The position numbers were made by a program, and so were the translations under genes. The notes beneath the pieces are model-generated. The model was not told where the DNA came from and made no database searches. It worked only from the letters and a program-made list of their open reading frames with translations. Below, in pieces: positions 63,021-64,000 of a stretch of 64,000 bases of DNA (position 1 is the first letter of the stretch; every line of letters begins with the position of its first letter). The DNA comes from Paludibacter sp. (lineage in GTDB: Bacteria > Bacteroidota > Bacteroidia > Bacteroidales > Paludibacteraceae), in contig JAQTUE010000014.1 in assembly GCA_028710415.1 (NCBI GenBank), positions 1-64,000 on the forward strand. Direction: 5' to 3'.

Positions 63021-63962
63021 TTACAATACTTTGATTTCTTTCAATACGTCGTTCGTGGCACGTACTGCAGCAGCGCTTTTTGCAAATAATGCTTTTTCTT
63101 CTGCATTGAGTTTGTAGTCAATGATTTCTTCTACACCGTCTTTGCCAATTACTACCGGCACACCGATGCAAATATCTGATTGATCATATTCGCCTTCCAG
63201 GTAAACACAGCAAGGGATAATTTTCTTTTGGTCGTGGATGATCGATTCTACCAGGTAAGCAGCAGCTGCTCCCGGAGCATACCAGGCTGAAGTACCAAGC
63301 AATGAAGTCAGGGTTGCACCACCTACCATGGTATCGGCAACTACTTTGTCCAATGTTTCTTTGTCCAGGATTTCGCTTACCGGACGGCCTTTGTAACCTG
63401 CAAAACGGGTCAATGGTATCATAGTGGTGTCACCATGTCCGCCGATCACCATGCCTTCAACTTCTGTTGGGTTGGCATTCAATGCTTTGCTTAAATAACA
63501 TTTGAAACGTGAGCTGTCAAGCGTTCCGCCCATACCAATGATTTTGTTCTTTGGAAGTCCGGTTGCTTTCAATGCCAGGTAAGTCATAGTATCCATTGGA
63601 TTGCTTACTACCACAATAATTGCATTTGGAGAGAATTTAAGAATGTTTTCAGCAACGCTTTTTACAATCCCTGCATTCACACCGATTAATTCTTCACGGG
63701 TCATTCCCGGTTTACGTGGAATACCTGAAGTGATCACTACAACATCAGAATTTGCTGTTTGTGCATAATCATTGGTGCAACCAACAATTTTAGAATCAAA
63801 ACCCAATAATGCAGCAGTCTGGAGGATATCCAACGCTTTTCCTTCCGATACACCTTCTTTTACGTCAAGCATTACAACCTGATCGGCTACTTCTTTAAAT
63901 GCTAGGACATTTGCACATGTGGCACCAACATTTCCGGCGCCTACTACAGTTACTTTTGACAT
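63021..63962 (-). CDS. mdh: Malate dehydrogenase (LDH-like, NAD-dependent)
   Basis: A 313-residue enzyme that interconverts malate and oxaloacetate. The NAD-binding GAGNVGATCA is at 8-17, with Asp at the end of the second strand (VVMLDVKEG), as in NAD-specific forms. PRKPGMTREEL is the mobile loop; VVSNPMDTMTYLA, GMGGTLDSSRFKCYLS and the catalytic GGHGDTTMIPL complete the family order. The arginine in the loop (PRKPGMTR) favours malate over lactate. Its promoter would lie at or beyond the window edge. Confidence 0.95.
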   Translation of the reverse strand: MSKVTVVGAGNVGATCANVLAFKEVADQVVMLDVKEGVSEGKALDILQTAALLGFDSKIVGCTNDYAQTANSDVVVITSGIPRKPGMTREELIGVNAGIVKSVAENILKFSPNAIIVVVSNPMDTMTYLALKATGLPKNKIIGMGGTLDSSRFKCYLSKALNANPTEVEGMVIGGHGDTTMIPLTRFAGYKGRPVSEILDKETLDKVVADTMVGGATLTSLLGTSAWYAPGAAAAYLVESIIHDQKKIIPCCVYLEGEYDQSDICIGVPVVIGKDGVEEIIDYKLNAEEKALFAKSAAAVRATNDVLKEIKVL

Positions 63963-64000
63963 GATAATTTTATTTTTTAATTGTTCAATTTTGTATTTTG

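Overview
The window is a piece of a low-GC Bacteroidota chromosome, most likely Bacteroidales and perhaps Paludibacter-like. The lineage is an inference. It rests on four SusC/SusD pairs, type IX secretion (T9SS) C-terminal sorting domains on four secreted proteins, lipoprotein signals ending in SC/TGC, promoters of the TAnnTTTG type, and mostly absent Shine-Dalgarno sequences.

Layout. 1-3 kb: one small T9SS-sorted protein set in long non-coding DNA that carries diverged direct repeats, a nested palindrome, an 11-bp tandem array and a ~310-bp inverted-repeat element. 3.1-7.6 kb: a large secreted family-11 rhamnogalacturonan lyase with a beta-strand-repeat stalk and a T9SS tail (minus strand). 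8.6-27.6 kb: a co-directional block of a four-fasciclin lipoprotein, SusC, SusD, two more fasciclin lipoproteins, a second SusC and SusD, and a large T9SS-sorted protein. Two of the last four accessory proteins share a C-terminal module with the T9SS protein or a weaker version of it. 28.1-31 kb: a BspA-type leucine-rich-repeat surface protein. 32.7-37.5 kb and 39.7-45.5 kb: two further SusC/SusD operons that share a promoter and an identical leader; the second ends in two small lipoproteins. An orphan periplasmic sugar-binding lipoprotein lies antisense between them.

From 45.6 kb to the end the content is housekeeping: a YjjG-like HAD phosphatase, a coiled-coil lipoprotein, rsmI, tdk, an AI-2E-family permease, recJ, a TsaC/Sua5 enzyme, an undecaprenyl-phosphate sugar phosphotransferase, a ClC channel, xseB, a TIM-barrel glycosidase, a B3/B4-domain protein, a YfiH-family protein, obgE, adk, hpt and mdh.

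How the genes work together: the first 45 kb is a string of outer-membrane nutrient-capture systems. SusD and fasciclin lipoproteins would sit at the surface over TonB-dependent SusC barrels, and T9SS exports the large adhesins and lyase. No ECF sigma/anti-sigma pair, hybrid two-component sensor or SusR-type regulator is present beside any of these operons. The best candidate for an undescribed system is the fasciclin-SusCD locus. The second theme is short tandem arrays (7, 8, 11 and 16 bp units) pressed against gene ends, in two cases supplying the stop codon. No rRNA, tRNA, CRISPR array or intact insertion sequence was seen.
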